Origin: Lachnospiraceae bacterium | GTDB taxonomy: Bacteria; Bacillota; Clostridia; Lachnospirales; Lachnospiraceae | Direction: 5' to 3' | NCBI GenBank assembly: GCA_910575155.1 | Contig: CAJTDX010000016.1 | Location: 17,821-81,820 of the forward strand | Length of the DNA stretch: 64,000 nt | Part shown: positions 29,773 to 39,177 of the stretch, one piece after another | Position numbering within the stretch: position 1 is the first letter of the stretch | Layout: each line of letters starts with the position of its first letter | Translations under genes and position numbers: made by a program | Notes under the pieces: model-generated | Told to the model about the DNA's origin: nothing | Database searches by the model: none | The model's input: the letters and a program-made list of their open reading frames with translations, nothing else

Positions 29773-30522
29773 TTGAAACACACACCCGACTGGAAATTTA
29801 TCCTGCCATTTTTTGCCGCGCTTGCGGTATTTGTGTTTTCAGCAGCGAGACTCGGAATGATATTCCGGGAATATGACCGGGGAAAGCAGCAATACCAGAA
29901 GCTTAAATCTGCCGTGGTGGTTCCCAAACCGGAACTTCCAGGAAAAGAAGAACCGCAATTTGCCATAGATTTCGAGAAACTTAAGGAAATCAATCCCGAT
30001 CTTGCAGCATGGATTTACATAGATCAATTAGGAATCAGTTATCCGGTTGTCCAGGGAAGCGATAACGATTATTATCTGGATCATACCTTTTACAGAGAAG
30101 AAAATAAATGCGGAAGTATTTTTATAGAAGCGGGCAATCACAAAGATTTCAGCGATTTGAATACGTTTGTGTACGGCCATAATATGAAAGACAAATCCAT
30201 GTTCGCCAGGTTAAATGAATATCAGGAAGAAAAGATATTTCAGGAAAATCCGGAATTTTATATTTATACGCCGGAAGGGATAAAGCGTTATCAGATTTTT
30301 TCCTGTTACATTGCCGCATTGGACTGGGATTCTTTTGAGATAGACTTTGAAACGGAAGAAGCATATGCCGCCTGGCAGGATGCAGTGAAGAAGCGCAGCC
30401 TTTATGATACCGGAGTAACGCCTGTATGCGGACAGAGTACAGTGACATTGATGACCTGTACGCCTGCCGGAGAGAACTACCGTTTTCTGGTGCATGGGGT
30501 TTTGAGAGATTATATACAGTGA
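29773..30522 (+). CDS. Class B sortase
   Basis: A membrane-anchored sortase of about 249 residues. I favour TTG 29773 (AGGAGAAG upstream at about 29758); an in-frame ATG at 29701 would add 24 residues without a good ribosome site. A single N-terminal TM helix (FILPFFAALAVFVFSAARLG) precedes the extracellular beta-barrel. Sortase B signatures are AAWIYIDQLGISYPVVQGSDNDYYLDHTF, the catalytic His in FVYGHNM, the Cys in VTLMTCTPAGENYRFLVHG and the nearby Arg. It would attach a surface protein to the wall through an NPxTG-like motif. No substrate with such a motif is visible nearby. Confidence 0.88.
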   Translation: MKHTPDWKFILPFFAALAVFVFSAARLGMIFREYDRGKQQYQKLKSAVVVPKPELPGKEEPQFAIDFEKLKEINPDLAAWIYIDQLGISYPVVQGSDNDYYLDHTFYREENKCGSIFIEAGNHKDFSDLNTFVYGHNMKDKSMFARLNEYQEEKIFQENPEFYIYTPEGIKRYQIFSCYIAALDWDSFEIDFETEEAYAAWQDAVKKRSLYDTGVTPVCGQSTVTLMTCTPAGENYRFLVHGVLRDYIQ

Positions 30523-30537
30523 AAAGGAGATACAGTG

Positions 30538-31281
30538 ATGGAGAAGTTAAACAGAGAAGAGAAAATTGACAAATTTTTGGAAATGGTGGAGAAATCCGAT
30601 AATATTGTGTTTTTCGGAGGCGCCGGGGTATCTACGGAAAGCGGGATTCCTGATTTTCGGAGTGTGGACGGCCTGTATAACCAGGAATATGATTATCCGC
30701 CGGAGACGATTTTAAGTCATACCTTTTACCGCAGGAATACAGAGGAATTTTACCGTTTTTACCGCAACAAGATGCTCTGCCTGACGGCGCAGCCCAATCC
30801 GGCGCACCGAAAGCTGGCGGATCTGGAGGCGGCAGGCAAGGTGAAGGCTGTGGTAACGCAGAATATTGACGGGCTTCACCAGCTTGCGGGAAGTAAAAAA
30901 GTGCTGGAACTGCATGGAAGCGTACACCGCAATTACTGTGAATCCTGCCATGCGCAGTATGATGCGCAATATATTCTCAACAGCTCCGGAGTACCAAAAT
31001 GTGAAAAGTGCGGCGGAGCGCTCAAACCGGATGTGGTGCTCTATGAGGAAGGACTTGATAACCGTATCATCCAGGAGGCCATTTACTGCATCACCAATGC
31101 AGACATGCTGATTATCGGCGGAACGTCCCTTGCAGTATATCCGGCGGCAGGACTGATCGATTATTATCAGGGAGACAAACTGATATTGGTAAATAAAACG
31201 GCGACGGCGCGGGACGGCATTGCAAATCTGACGCTTCAGGAGAGTATAGGAGAATTATTTGACCGCATTAAAATTTCATAA
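30538..31281 (+). CDS. NAD-dependent protein deacylase (sirtuin)
   Basis: A 247-residue SIR2 protein. It has FFGGAGVSTESGIPDFRS, the catalytic TQNIDGLHQLAG with LHGSVH, a four-cysteine zinc ribbon (CESC...CEKCGG), and the NAD-binding IIGGTSLAVYPAAG. It removes acetyl or other acyl groups from lysines using NAD. It begins 15 bp after the sortase stop. AAAAGGAGA lies ahead of the ATG, so both genes may be transcribed together, although there is no functional link I can argue. Confidence 0.94.
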   Translation: MEKLNREEKIDKFLEMVEKSDNIVFFGGAGVSTESGIPDFRSVDGLYNQEYDYPPETILSHTFYRRNTEEFYRFYRNKMLCLTAQPNPAHRKLADLEAAGKVKAVVTQNIDGLHQLAGSKKVLELHGSVHRNYCESCHAQYDAQYILNSSGVPKCEKCGGALKPDVVLYEEGLDNRIIQEAIYCITNADMLIIGGTSLAVYPAAGLIDYYQGDKLILVNKTATARDGIANLTLQESIGELFDRIKIS

Positions 31282-31366
31282 AAAATGATAAAAATAGTGT
31301 ATAGAAACGTCACAAAAAGCAGAAAAAAATAGTATGATTAACCAAAAAAAGACGGGAGAAGTTCGT

Positions 31367-31395
31367 TTGTAAATAAAAAATAGGTATGATAGAAT
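31367..31395 (+). promoter_or_regulatory. Probable promoter of the signalling operon
   Basis: TTGTAA (31367-31372), a 17-nt spacer and TAGAAT (31390-31395). It lies 55 bp upstream of the DUF951 start. The 168-bp gap after the sirtuin gene holds nothing else. Confidence 0.65.
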
Positions 31396-31449
31396 ACCTG
31401 CACGGAACAATCAAAAAGAAAGTGAGAGTCGTTTAAAAGGAGAAAAAGT

Positions 31450-31665
31450 ATGCCGATACATTATGATGTTGGAGACATTGTACGCCTGAAAAAGCAGCAT
31501 CCCTGCGGAAACAGCGAATGGGAAGTGCTGCGTGTGGGGGCGGATTTCCGTCTGAAATGTCTGGGATGCGGGCATCAGATTATGGTTGCCCGAAAGCTGG
31601 TGGAAAAAAACACCAGAGGAATCAGAAAACCTGAGACAGATGAAGAACAGAAAGGGAAGAGATAA
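31450..31665 (+). CDS. DUF951 domain protein
   Basis: A 71-residue small protein. The conserved core is VGDIVRLKKQHPCGNSEWEVLRVG and FRLKCLGCGHQIMVARKLVEKN, with two or three cysteines that could bind zinc. The family is widespread in Firmicutes, usually upstream of ychF or rpsF-type genes, and the function is not established. Here it opens a signalling operon and ends 3 bp before the next start codon. Confidence 0.85.
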   Translation: MPIHYDVGDIVRLKKQHPCGNSEWEVLRVGADFRLKCLGCGHQIMVARKLVEKNTRGIRKPETDEEQKGKR

Positions 31666-31668
31666 GTT

Positions 31669-32688
31669 GTGGACAGAATATTAGTAGTTGACGATGATAT
31701 CATGAATCTGAAAATGGCGGAACATATCCTGAAAAAGAATTACGAAGTGATTTTGGTATCATCCGGTCAGGAAGCGCTGGATTTTCTGGCGCAGGAGACC
31801 ACGGATATGATTTTGCTGGATTTACATATGCCGGAACTGAACGGCTTAGAAACCATGGAACGCATCCAGGCCATGGATGAGGCGTCAGAGATTCCCGTTA
31901 TTTTTCTGACGGCAGATAATGAAAGAGAGACAGAGATTAAGATTTTTAATGCAGGCGCCATGGATTATATCCAGAAGCCCTTTCTGGCGGAGGTGGTGCT
32001 TCGAAGAATTGGCCGTCTGCTGGAATTATTTCATTTACAGCAGTCTTTGCAGCAGGAAGTGGAAAAAAAGACGGGAGAACTCAGAGAAAGCAGCCAGAGA
32101 ATCCAGCGCCTGTCAGAACAGATTATGATGTCTCTGGCGAGCGTTATAGACGCCAAGGACACTTATACCAGAGGACATTCGATGCGCGTGGCGGAGTATG
32201 CCCGCGAACTGGCAAGGCGTATGGGCAAGACGCCCCGTGAACTTGATAATATTTATTATAGCGGTTTGCTGCATGATATCGGCAAAATAGGCGTTTCAAA
32301 TAAAATTATCAATAAGCCGGGCAGACTGACGGAGGAAGAATATAATGTAATGCGCGCGCATCCGGAAATCGGGGCGGAAATTCTCGGTAACATCTCAGAG
32401 CTTCCCGATATTTCCATAGGCGCGCACTGGCATCATGAGCATTATGACGGCTCAGGTTATCCGGACCGCTTGGCGGGGGAGGAAATTCCTGAGGTTGCGA
32501 GAATCATCGGAGTGGCCGATGCCTATGATGCGATGGCTTCCCGGCGCAGTTACCGCGATGTGCTTCCGCAGGAAGTCGTCCGCAAAGAGATTGAAAAAGC
32601 CAAAGGAATACAGTTTGATCCTGTAATTGCAGAATATATGATAAAAATGATAGAAGAAGATAAAGAGTATAAGATGAGAGAACAATAA
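31669..32688 (+). CDS. REC-HD-GYP response regulator (probable c-di-GMP phosphodiesterase)
   Basis: A 339-residue soluble protein from GTG 31669. An N-terminal receiver (about 1-120) has DDD, the phospho-acceptor D in MILLDLHMP and the K in YIQKPF. A coiled-coil linker (about 120-150) precedes an HD-GYP domain (about 150-335) with HDIGKIG, HHEHYDGSGYPDRL and the following catalytic loop. The family hydrolyses c-di-GMP, to pGpG or GMP. It is probably phosphorylated by the two hybrid kinases downstream. Start choice rests on position just after the DUF951 stop. Confidence 0.92.
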   Translation: MDRILVVDDDIMNLKMAEHILKKNYEVILVSSGQEALDFLAQETTDMILLDLHMPELNGLETMERIQAMDEASEIPVIFLTADNERETEIKIFNAGAMDYIQKPFLAEVVLRRIGRLLELFHLQQSLQQEVEKKTGELRESSQRIQRLSEQIMMSLASVIDAKDTYTRGHSMRVAEYARELARRMGKTPRELDNIYYSGLLHDIGKIGVSNKIINKPGRLTEEEYNVMRAHPEIGAEILGNISELPDISIGAHWHHEHYDGSGYPDRLAGEEIPEVARIIGVADAYDAMASRRSYRDVLPQEVVRKEIEKAKGIQFDPVIAEYMIKMIEEDKEYKMREQ

Positions 32689-32730
32689 GTTCCGCAATTG
32701 TCTGAAAACAGAAGAAAGGAAGAAACGTGA

Positions 32731-35304
32731 ATGGATAAGCAGGATTTGAGTGAAGATATCAGACATATTGAGGAACAAATGGGGAATCATCTGCTGATGG
32801 TGTGTATGGCGAGTGTTCTCAGCCTTGTGCTGATCTGTTTTACGATCGTAATGTCATGGGAATTATGGACAATTCCTCTGATTGTTATTGGAATTTTGAG
32901 TATCTGGTGTTTTCATATCGGAAATTTCATTTCCGGAAAAGCATATGAATACGTATGCACCGGATTTATGATTGTGGAATGCTTTTATTTTGGCGTACAC
33001 CGGCAAAGCTTTACAAGTATGCCCGTTTTGATCTGTCTTTTGTTTCTGATGCTGGCGCTGCTGGAAAAAAAGTTTTTGGTCTATCTGGTGGAACTCATGT
33101 ATCTGGCGGCGTTTTTGTATTATTTCATATTGCTTCGCGCAGCAGGGGAAGGTATCATGCGAGGGGATATAGCCGGGATGGCAGTAGGATTTCTTGGCAC
33201 CGCCGGCGCAATGGTATTTTCCCTTTTTATTTTGGAACGGAGGCGGGAAAGCCGCAGGGAAATCCGGGAAATGGAAGGTAAAGTATCCGCGGCCAGACAG
33301 CAAAATGCAGATTTTTTATCGAATGTGTCGCATGAGCTGCGCACGCCTATCAATATGGTGACGGGAATCAGCGAAGTAGAGCTTGGCAGGGATCTGCCGC
33401 AGGAGCTGAAAGAAAGTATGCACTCCATTCAGCTCGCGGGCAAACGGCTGGCAGGGCAGATTAATGATATTCTGGATTATACGGAAATTGCGGGAAATAC
33501 GCTGGTAGTGACGAATGAAAACTATATGCCGGCGTCAATTATCAATGATATTGTCACGCTGGCAGGTATGATGGAAAGAAGCTCCCGGTTGGAAATGGTG
33601 TTTGATCTGGAAACCGCGCTGCCGGCCCTTTTGATTGGAGACGCTGAAAAAATTTCCAGGGTTCTCTGGATTCTGACAGAAAACGCGATTAAGTTTACAG
33701 AAGAGGGAGGAATTTATGTTTTTATGGGCTTTCGGCGGGAACGCTATGGAATAAATCTAAATATTGTTATTGAAGATACCGGAAAGGGAATGACGCCGGA
33801 ACAGATTTCCAGCGTATATAACGATTTTTTTCAGGCGGAGAGCGGATGCACCCGCTGCAGCAGGGGACTGGGGCTGGGAATATCTATCGCTCAGGGGCTC
33901 TTAAACGCTATGGGCGGTTTTCTCCATTTTGAGAGTCCGGCAGGACAGGGGACAAAGGTAACGATATCCATTCCCCAGAAAGTAGCGGATGAAACGCCCT
34001 GTATGACAGTTGCGGACGCCCAGAACATGTGCATTGCATGTTATTTGACACAAAATAAATATAACCGCAGCGAGGTCAGAGAATATTACAGCCGCATGAT
34101 ACGGCATCTGGCGGAAGGATTGGGAACTTCGGCATATCTCGCTCATCATATGGAAGAACTGGACCGTCTGCTTCGTACGCATGAAATTACGCATTTATTT
34201 CTTGCCAGGGAAGAATATGAGGCAGACCGTACATATTTTGAGGAGCTGGGGAGAACGGTTTGTATTGCCTTGATTACCGACAGAGAATTTGAACCGCCAA
34301 AGGGCAGCAGCCTTTATCTGCTGAAAAAACCGTTTTTTGCACTCCCGATTGTCAATCTGCTGAATGGAATGGCTCACAGCGTCAATTTGGGCGTCAGTAT
34401 GCAGGAAGACCGGGTTTTTACCTGCGCAGGCCTTAAAACCCTGGTTGTGGATGATGAAGAGATGAACCTGGTAGTTGCAAGGGGCATTTTAAAGCGTTAC
34501 GGAATGCAGATTGATACCTGTCTGAGCGGCGCCGCGGCAGTGGAACAATGTATGAATACGGAGTATGGGCTGATTTTTCTGGACCATATGATGCCGGGCA
34601 TGGACGGCGTGGAAACTTTAAAGCGTATTCGTGAGCTGCGGGGCGGCTTATATAAACGTCTGCCAATTGTGGCTCTGACGGCAAATGCGATCAGCGGGGC
34701 AAGGGAAATGTTCAAAAGCGAAGGTTTTACGGAATTTGTTCCAAAACCTGTGGAACGGCCGGTGCTGGAACGGGTTTTGCGCAAGATCTTGCCGGAAGAA
34801 TGCATTCAGTACGAGACGCCGGGCGTGAACGCGGCGTCAGAGACGGAAACAGGGAAATCGGCACAGAAGCCGGAAGCAGAAACGTATGCGGCGGAGCCAG
34901 AAAAAGATCTGTCTGCACAGGAGCCGCGTTCGGCGCTGGAACGTTTGCAGCAGTCGGGCATTGATGTGGAGCTGGGGCTTGACTACTGCGCAGGCGCGGA
35001 GGATTTTTATCTGGAAATGCTGCAGATGTACTGCGATCAGGAAAAAGAGAAAAAGCAGGAGCTGGCCGCTCTTTTTGAAAACGGCGACTGGGAAGCTTAT
35101 ACGGTCAAGGTACATGCGCTCAAAAGTACGTCGCTCACCATTGGCGCAAAGGAATTGTCTGAACAGGCAAAGGAGCTGGAATTGGCGGGGAAGGATAAAA
35201 ATGAGACGTTTATCCGGGAGAACCACGACCGCCTGATGGAGAATTATGAAACGCTCTGTGAAAAGATTGCCAAAAGTATTCAGGAAGGGGACGGAATGCA
35301 GTGA
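32731..35304 (+). CDS. Hybrid sensor histidine kinase with receiver and HPt domains
   Basis: An 857-residue membrane kinase. Residues 20-170 form five or six TM helices with no large extracellular loop, so it senses within or near the membrane. HisKA has the phospho-His in FLSNVSHELRTPINM (about 205). The ATPase has NAIKFTEEG, EDTGKGM and GLGLGISIA. Residues about 425-550 look like a degenerate receiver without a clear acceptor Asp. A true receiver follows (VVDDEEMNLVV, LIFLDHMMPGMDG), and an HPt domain closes the protein (VHALKSTSLTIGA, about 790-800). This is a full four-step phosphorelay in one chain. The 3' end overlaps the next gene by 4 bp. Confidence 0.9.
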   Translation: MDKQDLSEDIRHIEEQMGNHLLMVCMASVLSLVLICFTIVMSWELWTIPLIVIGILSIWCFHIGNFISGKAYEYVCTGFMIVECFYFGVHRQSFTSMPVLICLLFLMLALLEKKFLVYLVELMYLAAFLYYFILLRAAGEGIMRGDIAGMAVGFLGTAGAMVFSLFILERRRESRREIREMEGKVSAARQQNADFLSNVSHELRTPINMVTGISEVELGRDLPQELKESMHSIQLAGKRLAGQINDILDYTEIAGNTLVVTNENYMPASIINDIVTLAGMMERSSRLEMVFDLETALPALLIGDAEKISRVLWILTENAIKFTEEGGIYVFMGFRRERYGINLNIVIEDTGKGMTPEQISSVYNDFFQAESGCTRCSRGLGLGISIAQGLLNAMGGFLHFESPAGQGTKVTISIPQKVADETPCMTVADAQNMCIACYLTQNKYNRSEVREYYSRMIRHLAEGLGTSAYLAHHMEELDRLLRTHEITHLFLAREEYEADRTYFEELGRTVCIALITDREFEPPKGSSLYLLKKPFFALPIVNLLNGMAHSVNLGVSMQEDRVFTCAGLKTLVVDDEEMNLVVARGILKRYGMQIDTCLSGAAAVEQCMNTEYGLIFLDHMMPGMDGVETLKRIRELRGGLYKRLPIVALTANAISGAREMFKSEGFTEFVPKPVERPVLERVLRKILPEECIQYETPGVNAASETETGKSAQKPEAETYAAEPEKDLSAQEPRSALERLQQSGIDVELGLDYCAGAEDFYLEMLQMYCDQEKEKKQELAALFENGDWEAYTVKVHALKSTSLTIGAKELSEQAKELELAGKDKNETFIRENHDRLMENYETLCEKIAKSIQEGDGMQ

Positions 35305-37961
35305 TTAAAAAATTTGTAAAGCCAATTTTGGATCATAAAGTGGATCTGCAGGAGCGGATTTTTCGCCTGGTGACGGGAATGGAGGTGACAGCCCTTACGC
35401 TTATGCTGCTGGGAGGGATGTTTACCGGGGAAAATGTGGAGAGCCTGGCTGTTTTGTTCGTCTGTATCATCCTGGTTGCGGCAGTCGCCTCATTTGGTAT
35501 TTCCAGAAAAAGGATCAACATGGGAGCGACTCTGTCAGGGATAGTTCTGCTCATTTTTTTCCCGCTGAATTTTTTTGCGTCAGGAGGAATGTACGGAGGA
35601 GCGTCTCTGTGGCAGATCTTCCTGTTTGTGTATGTCAGTATAACGCTGTGCGGGATGCGCAGAATTATATTTTTTCTGTGCGGCATAGCGGAGACGGTTC
35701 TGTGCTATTATCTTGATTTTAAACATCCGGAATATGTGATTGTACATACCGTAAATTCGGCGCATATCGATCTGGCAATGTCGGCTGTTTTGGTGGGAAT
35801 TTTGATCAGTATCATGATCTTGTTTCAAAACTATATTTATCAGGAAGAAAACCGCATTACCAATCAGCAAAAACAGGAGATTGAGGAACTGAGCAAGGCG
35901 GAAAACCATTTCTTTTCCAGTATGAGCCATGAAATCCGCACGCCGATCAATACGATTATCGGTTTAAATGAGATGATACTGCGCAGCGACGTCTCAGAAG
36001 ATGTGGCGGAAAACGCCAGGAATATCCAGGGAGCCAGCAAAATGCTGCTGACAATCATCAATGATATTCTGGATATGTCAAAGATTGAATCCGGAAACAT
36101 GGATATAGTCAAAGTCTCCTATGAGACGGGAGTGTTTTTTTCGGACATCATCAATATGATCTGGATTAAGGCGCAGGAAAAAAACCTGGAGTTTCATTTA
36201 GACATTGATTCTTCTATTCCCAGCCAGCTCTACGGCGACGAGGTGCGTATCAAGCAGATTCTCATTAATCTGTTAAACAATGCTGTCAAGTATACCAGTG
36301 AAGGAGCAGTTACGCTGTCTGTGCGATGTGAGCGCAGAGGGGTGAACGCTGTGCGCGTCTGCTATTCCGTGCAGGATACTGGTTTAGGGGTGAAACAGGA
36401 GGATATTCCTGATCTATTCAGCGCCTTTAAGCGCATAGATGAAAAGAAGAACCGTTACATTGAGGGAACCGGATTGGGTCTGAGTATTGTAAAGCAGCTT
36501 GTGGATCTAATGGATGGTGAAATTACTGTCAACAGCGTCTATACCAAAGGAACGACGTTTCTTGTCACGCTTGACCAGGACATTATAGAAGAACAGGAGC
36601 TGGGAGTATTTTCGCTGGATTCCAGAACGGGAACCGGGAACCGGGCGCAGTACAGGCAGAGCTTTGAGGCGCCGGAAGCCCGGCTTCTGATCGTGGACGA
36701 TAATGAGATGAATCTTGTGGTGGAAAAGAAACTGCTGTCAGATACGAAAATACAGATTGACACGGCGTCCAGCGGCGCGGAATGTTTAAAATACACTTTG
36801 AAGAAGCGTTATGACGGGATCCTGATGGATCATATGATGCCTGAAATGGACGGGATTGAGTGTTTTCATGCGATTCGTAATCAGCCTGCGGGACTGTGCC
36901 GGGATGTGCCTGTGATAGCCCTTACGGCAAACGCGGGCAGCGTGAACCAGCTTCTGTATAAAAAGGAAGGGTTTAACGGATATCTGGCAAAACCTGTGAG
37001 CGGCGTGCTGCTGGAGGCGGCGGTAATGAATATTCTGCCCAGAGAGCTGGTAATTTCCAACGAGGACGCCATGCAGGCAGAAGTGGGAAAAGAAGTGCTG
37101 ATGTTTGACCAGAGGAAACGTGTATCCCTTATGATTACCACAGACAGCGTAGCGGATCTTCCGGAACCATTTTTGAAACGAATGGGGATTTCTGTGCTGC
37201 CTTATTATATCTGTACGGATTATGGACGCTTTCTGGACGGCACGGAGCTGAAAGCGGATGATCTGCTGCTCTACCTGTCCGAAGGAAAGCGGGCGTTTTC
37301 CAGGGCGCCGGATGTGGAAGATTATGTTAATTTCTTTGCGCAGAAACTGACGGAAGCGCAGAATGTAGTACACATTTCTATGGCGAAACATGCCAGCGAA
37401 GGATATCAACATGCGCTGGAAGCTGCAAGATCTTTTGAAAATGTTACAGTGCTTGATTCAGGGCATCTTTCCAGCGGACTGGGACTTTCTGTGCTGCATG
37501 CGGCGCATTATGCGGGCCTCAACGCTTCCAGAGAGGAAATTATTGAGCAGGTGGAAGCTGTGAAGAAATGTATTTCCAGCAGTTTTATTATGGGCAATAC
37601 GAGGATGCTTCACCAGGGAGGAAGGATTTCCAGGAGCGTGTATGTTTTTTGTGAGAAATTGCTTCTGCACCCTGTGATTAAGCTCCATAAAAGTAAGATG
37701 ACGGTGGGTGGAATCATGATGGGAAGTTCTGCCCATGTGGCGGAACAGTATATCCGCAGGACGCTGAAAAATGTATCTGAGATTGACAAAAGCATTTTAT
37801 TCCTGACTTATTCCGGAATGAGTTCCCGGCAGTTGACGGAGATTAAGAAGATGGTACAGAAACAATGTCCTTTTGAACGGATTTATCTGCAGAAATCTTC
37901 CGCGTCCATTTCATGTAACTGCGGTCCAGGTTCTTTTGGGCTGCTGTTTTTAAAAATGTAG
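35301..37961 (+). CDS. Hybrid histidine kinase-receiver fused to a DegV domain
   Basis: An 886-residue protein with an unusual fusion. It begins with about six TM helices (residues 20-190), then HisKA (FFSSMSHEIRTPINTII, His about 212) and an ATPase (NAVKYTSEG, QDTGLGV, GTGLGLSIVKQL). A receiver (LIVDDNEMNLVV, D of GILMDHMMPEMDG near residue 508) follows. Residues about 605-886 form a complete DegV domain: LMITTDSVADLPEPF, the central FIMGNTRMLHQGGRIS and the closing NCGPGSFGLLFL. DegV proteins bind fatty acids and in Firmicutes deliver them to the FakA kinase. GTG 35301 overlaps the TGA of the upstream gene. There is no HPt, so it may use the one in the upstream kinase. Confidence 0.9.
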   Translation: MIKKFVKPILDHKVDLQERIFRLVTGMEVTALTLMLLGGMFTGENVESLAVLFVCIILVAAVASFGISRKRINMGATLSGIVLLIFFPLNFFASGGMYGGASLWQIFLFVYVSITLCGMRRIIFFLCGIAETVLCYYLDFKHPEYVIVHTVNSAHIDLAMSAVLVGILISIMILFQNYIYQEENRITNQQKQEIEELSKAENHFFSSMSHEIRTPINTIIGLNEMILRSDVSEDVAENARNIQGASKMLLTIINDILDMSKIESGNMDIVKVSYETGVFFSDIINMIWIKAQEKNLEFHLDIDSSIPSQLYGDEVRIKQILINLLNNAVKYTSEGAVTLSVRCERRGVNAVRVCYSVQDTGLGVKQEDIPDLFSAFKRIDEKKNRYIEGTGLGLSIVKQLVDLMDGEITVNSVYTKGTTFLVTLDQDIIEEQELGVFSLDSRTGTGNRAQYRQSFEAPEARLLIVDDNEMNLVVEKKLLSDTKIQIDTASSGAECLKYTLKKRYDGILMDHMMPEMDGIECFHAIRNQPAGLCRDVPVIALTANAGSVNQLLYKKEGFNGYLAKPVSGVLLEAAVMNILPRELVISNEDAMQAEVGKEVLMFDQRKRVSLMITTDSVADLPEPFLKRMGISVLPYYICTDYGRFLDGTELKADDLLLYLSEGKRAFSRAPDVEDYVNFFAQKLTEAQNVVHISMAKHASEGYQHALEAARSFENVTVLDSGHLSSGLGLSVLHAAHYAGLNASREEIIEQVEAVKKCISSSFIMGNTRMLHQGGRISRSVYVFCEKLLLHPVIKLHKSKMTVGGIMMGSSAHVAEQYIRRTLKNVSEIDKSILFLTYSGMSSRQLTEIKKMVQKQCPFERIYLQKSSASISCNCGPGSFGLLFLKM

Positions 37962-38033
37962 GCCGGGCGCAGGAAGATATGAAAATTTTTCCGGGTGAAA
38001 TTTTTCCAGAGAAATGTTATGATATCAAGGTAA

Positions 38034-39089
38034 ATGAAACTTGAGGTCGAGGCGGTTATGAGAGAAAACAGGAACAGGAAAAACCGGAAAAAAATCACAG
38101 TGATCCTTGGACTGGCGGCAGCGGCTCTGCTGGCCGGATATATCATACTGGTAAATATACTGGTCAGCGCGGCGCTGGTGCCCTCCTTTATGGAAAAACT
38201 GGATGCTTTTGAACGGATCACAAAAGAAAGTTATGCGGCGCAGGTTCAGACGTCTGATATTAAAATCAACAGGAACGCGGCGTTAAAGGAAACCAGAGAA
38301 TGGCTTAAGACGGCTGAGAGCCGCAAGATTTCCAGAGAGACGGAGGAAGGATACCGGCTGATTGCAGAAGAGTTTCCGGCGGAGGAAAAGGGAAGCGGCC
38401 GGCAGAAGAATCATAAATGGGTATTATTGCTGCACGGATATACTGGCTGGAAAGAAGAAATGTATCCCTTTGCCCTCTGGTATCATCAGCAGGGTTATCA
38501 TGTACTTGCGCCGGATTTGCGCTGCCAGGGGGAAAGCCAGGGTGATTTTATCGGCATGGGATGGACGGATCACTTTGACAATATGCTCTGGATTGAATAT
38601 ATTTTATCACAGGATCCTGAGGCGCAGATTATACTTCACGGCCAGTCCATGGGGGCTGCCGCGGCGCTGATGATGACAGGGGAAGAGGATCTGCCGGAGA
38701 ATATCTGCGCGGTTATTTCTGACTGTGCTTATACGGACGCCTATTCCATGTTTGGAGAAAAAATTAAGGAATGGTTTGGGCTGCCGGCGTTTCCTCTGGT
38801 GGATTCCGCATGTGTGGCGCTTCGCATCCGGGGCGGCTATAATCTCAGGGATGCGTCCGCCCTGGACGCCGTGAAAAAAAGCAGGGTGCCGACGCTGTTT
38901 ATACATGGGGATGAAGACGCCATGATTTCTGTGCGGATGGCAAAGGAGCTGTATGAAGCCGCGGTCTGTGAGAAAGAGCTGCTGATTGTAGAGGGAGCGG
39001 GACACGCGCAGTCCCAGGACAAAGATCCATCTACATATTATGGGAAAATTAAGTATTTTTTAGGAAAAAACCTTGCAAAATGCCAGTAG
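38034..39089 (+). CDS. Membrane-anchored alpha/beta hydrolase
   Basis: Up to 351 residues. After a short basic N-terminus there is one TM helix (VILGLAAAALLAGYIILVNIL), so the catalytic part faces outward. The nucleophile elbow is LHGQSMGAAAAL, the acid is in LFIHGDEDAMI and the base in EGAGHAQS. YTGWKEEMYPFALWYHQQGYHVLAPDLRCQGES marks the oxyanion region. Both ATG 38034 and ATG 38058 are possible starts. The rpsF promoter overlaps its last codons. The substrate cannot be told from sequence. Confidence 0.85.
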   Translation: MKLEVEAVMRENRNRKNRKKITVILGLAAAALLAGYIILVNILVSAALVPSFMEKLDAFERITKESYAAQVQTSDIKINRNAALKETREWLKTAESRKISRETEEGYRLIAEEFPAEEKGSGRQKNHKWVLLLHGYTGWKEEMYPFALWYHQQGYHVLAPDLRCQGESQGDFIGMGWTDHFDNMLWIEYILSQDPEAQIILHGQSMGAAAALMMTGEEDLPENICAVISDCAYTDAYSMFGEKIKEWFGLPAFPLVDSACVALRIRGGYNLRDASALDAVKKSRVPTLFIHGDEDAMISVRMAKELYEAAVCEKELLIVEGAGHAQSQDKDPSTYYGKIKYFLGKNLAKCQ

Positions 39090-39101
39090 TTATGGTAAAC
39101 T
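39073..39101 (+). promoter_or_regulatory. Probable promoter of the rpsF-ssb-rpsR operon
   Basis: TTGCAA (39073-39078), a 17-nt spacer and TAAACT (39096-39101), overlapping the stop codon of the hydrolase gene. A short leader (about 39105-39177) with a CCCTG/CAGGG hairpin follows, which could be a site for S6:S18 autoregulation; that part is a guess. Confidence 0.6.
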
Positions 39102-39177
39102 GACAAACCGTGATATATTATTAGTCCTTGCTCCCTGCAGTGACAGGGGGCCAAAAGACCAAAAGGAGGTACGAGGC

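Noticed and set aside
30866..31111. Second frame inside the sirtuin gene
   Set aside because: Shadow of a well-supported gene, no ribosome site.
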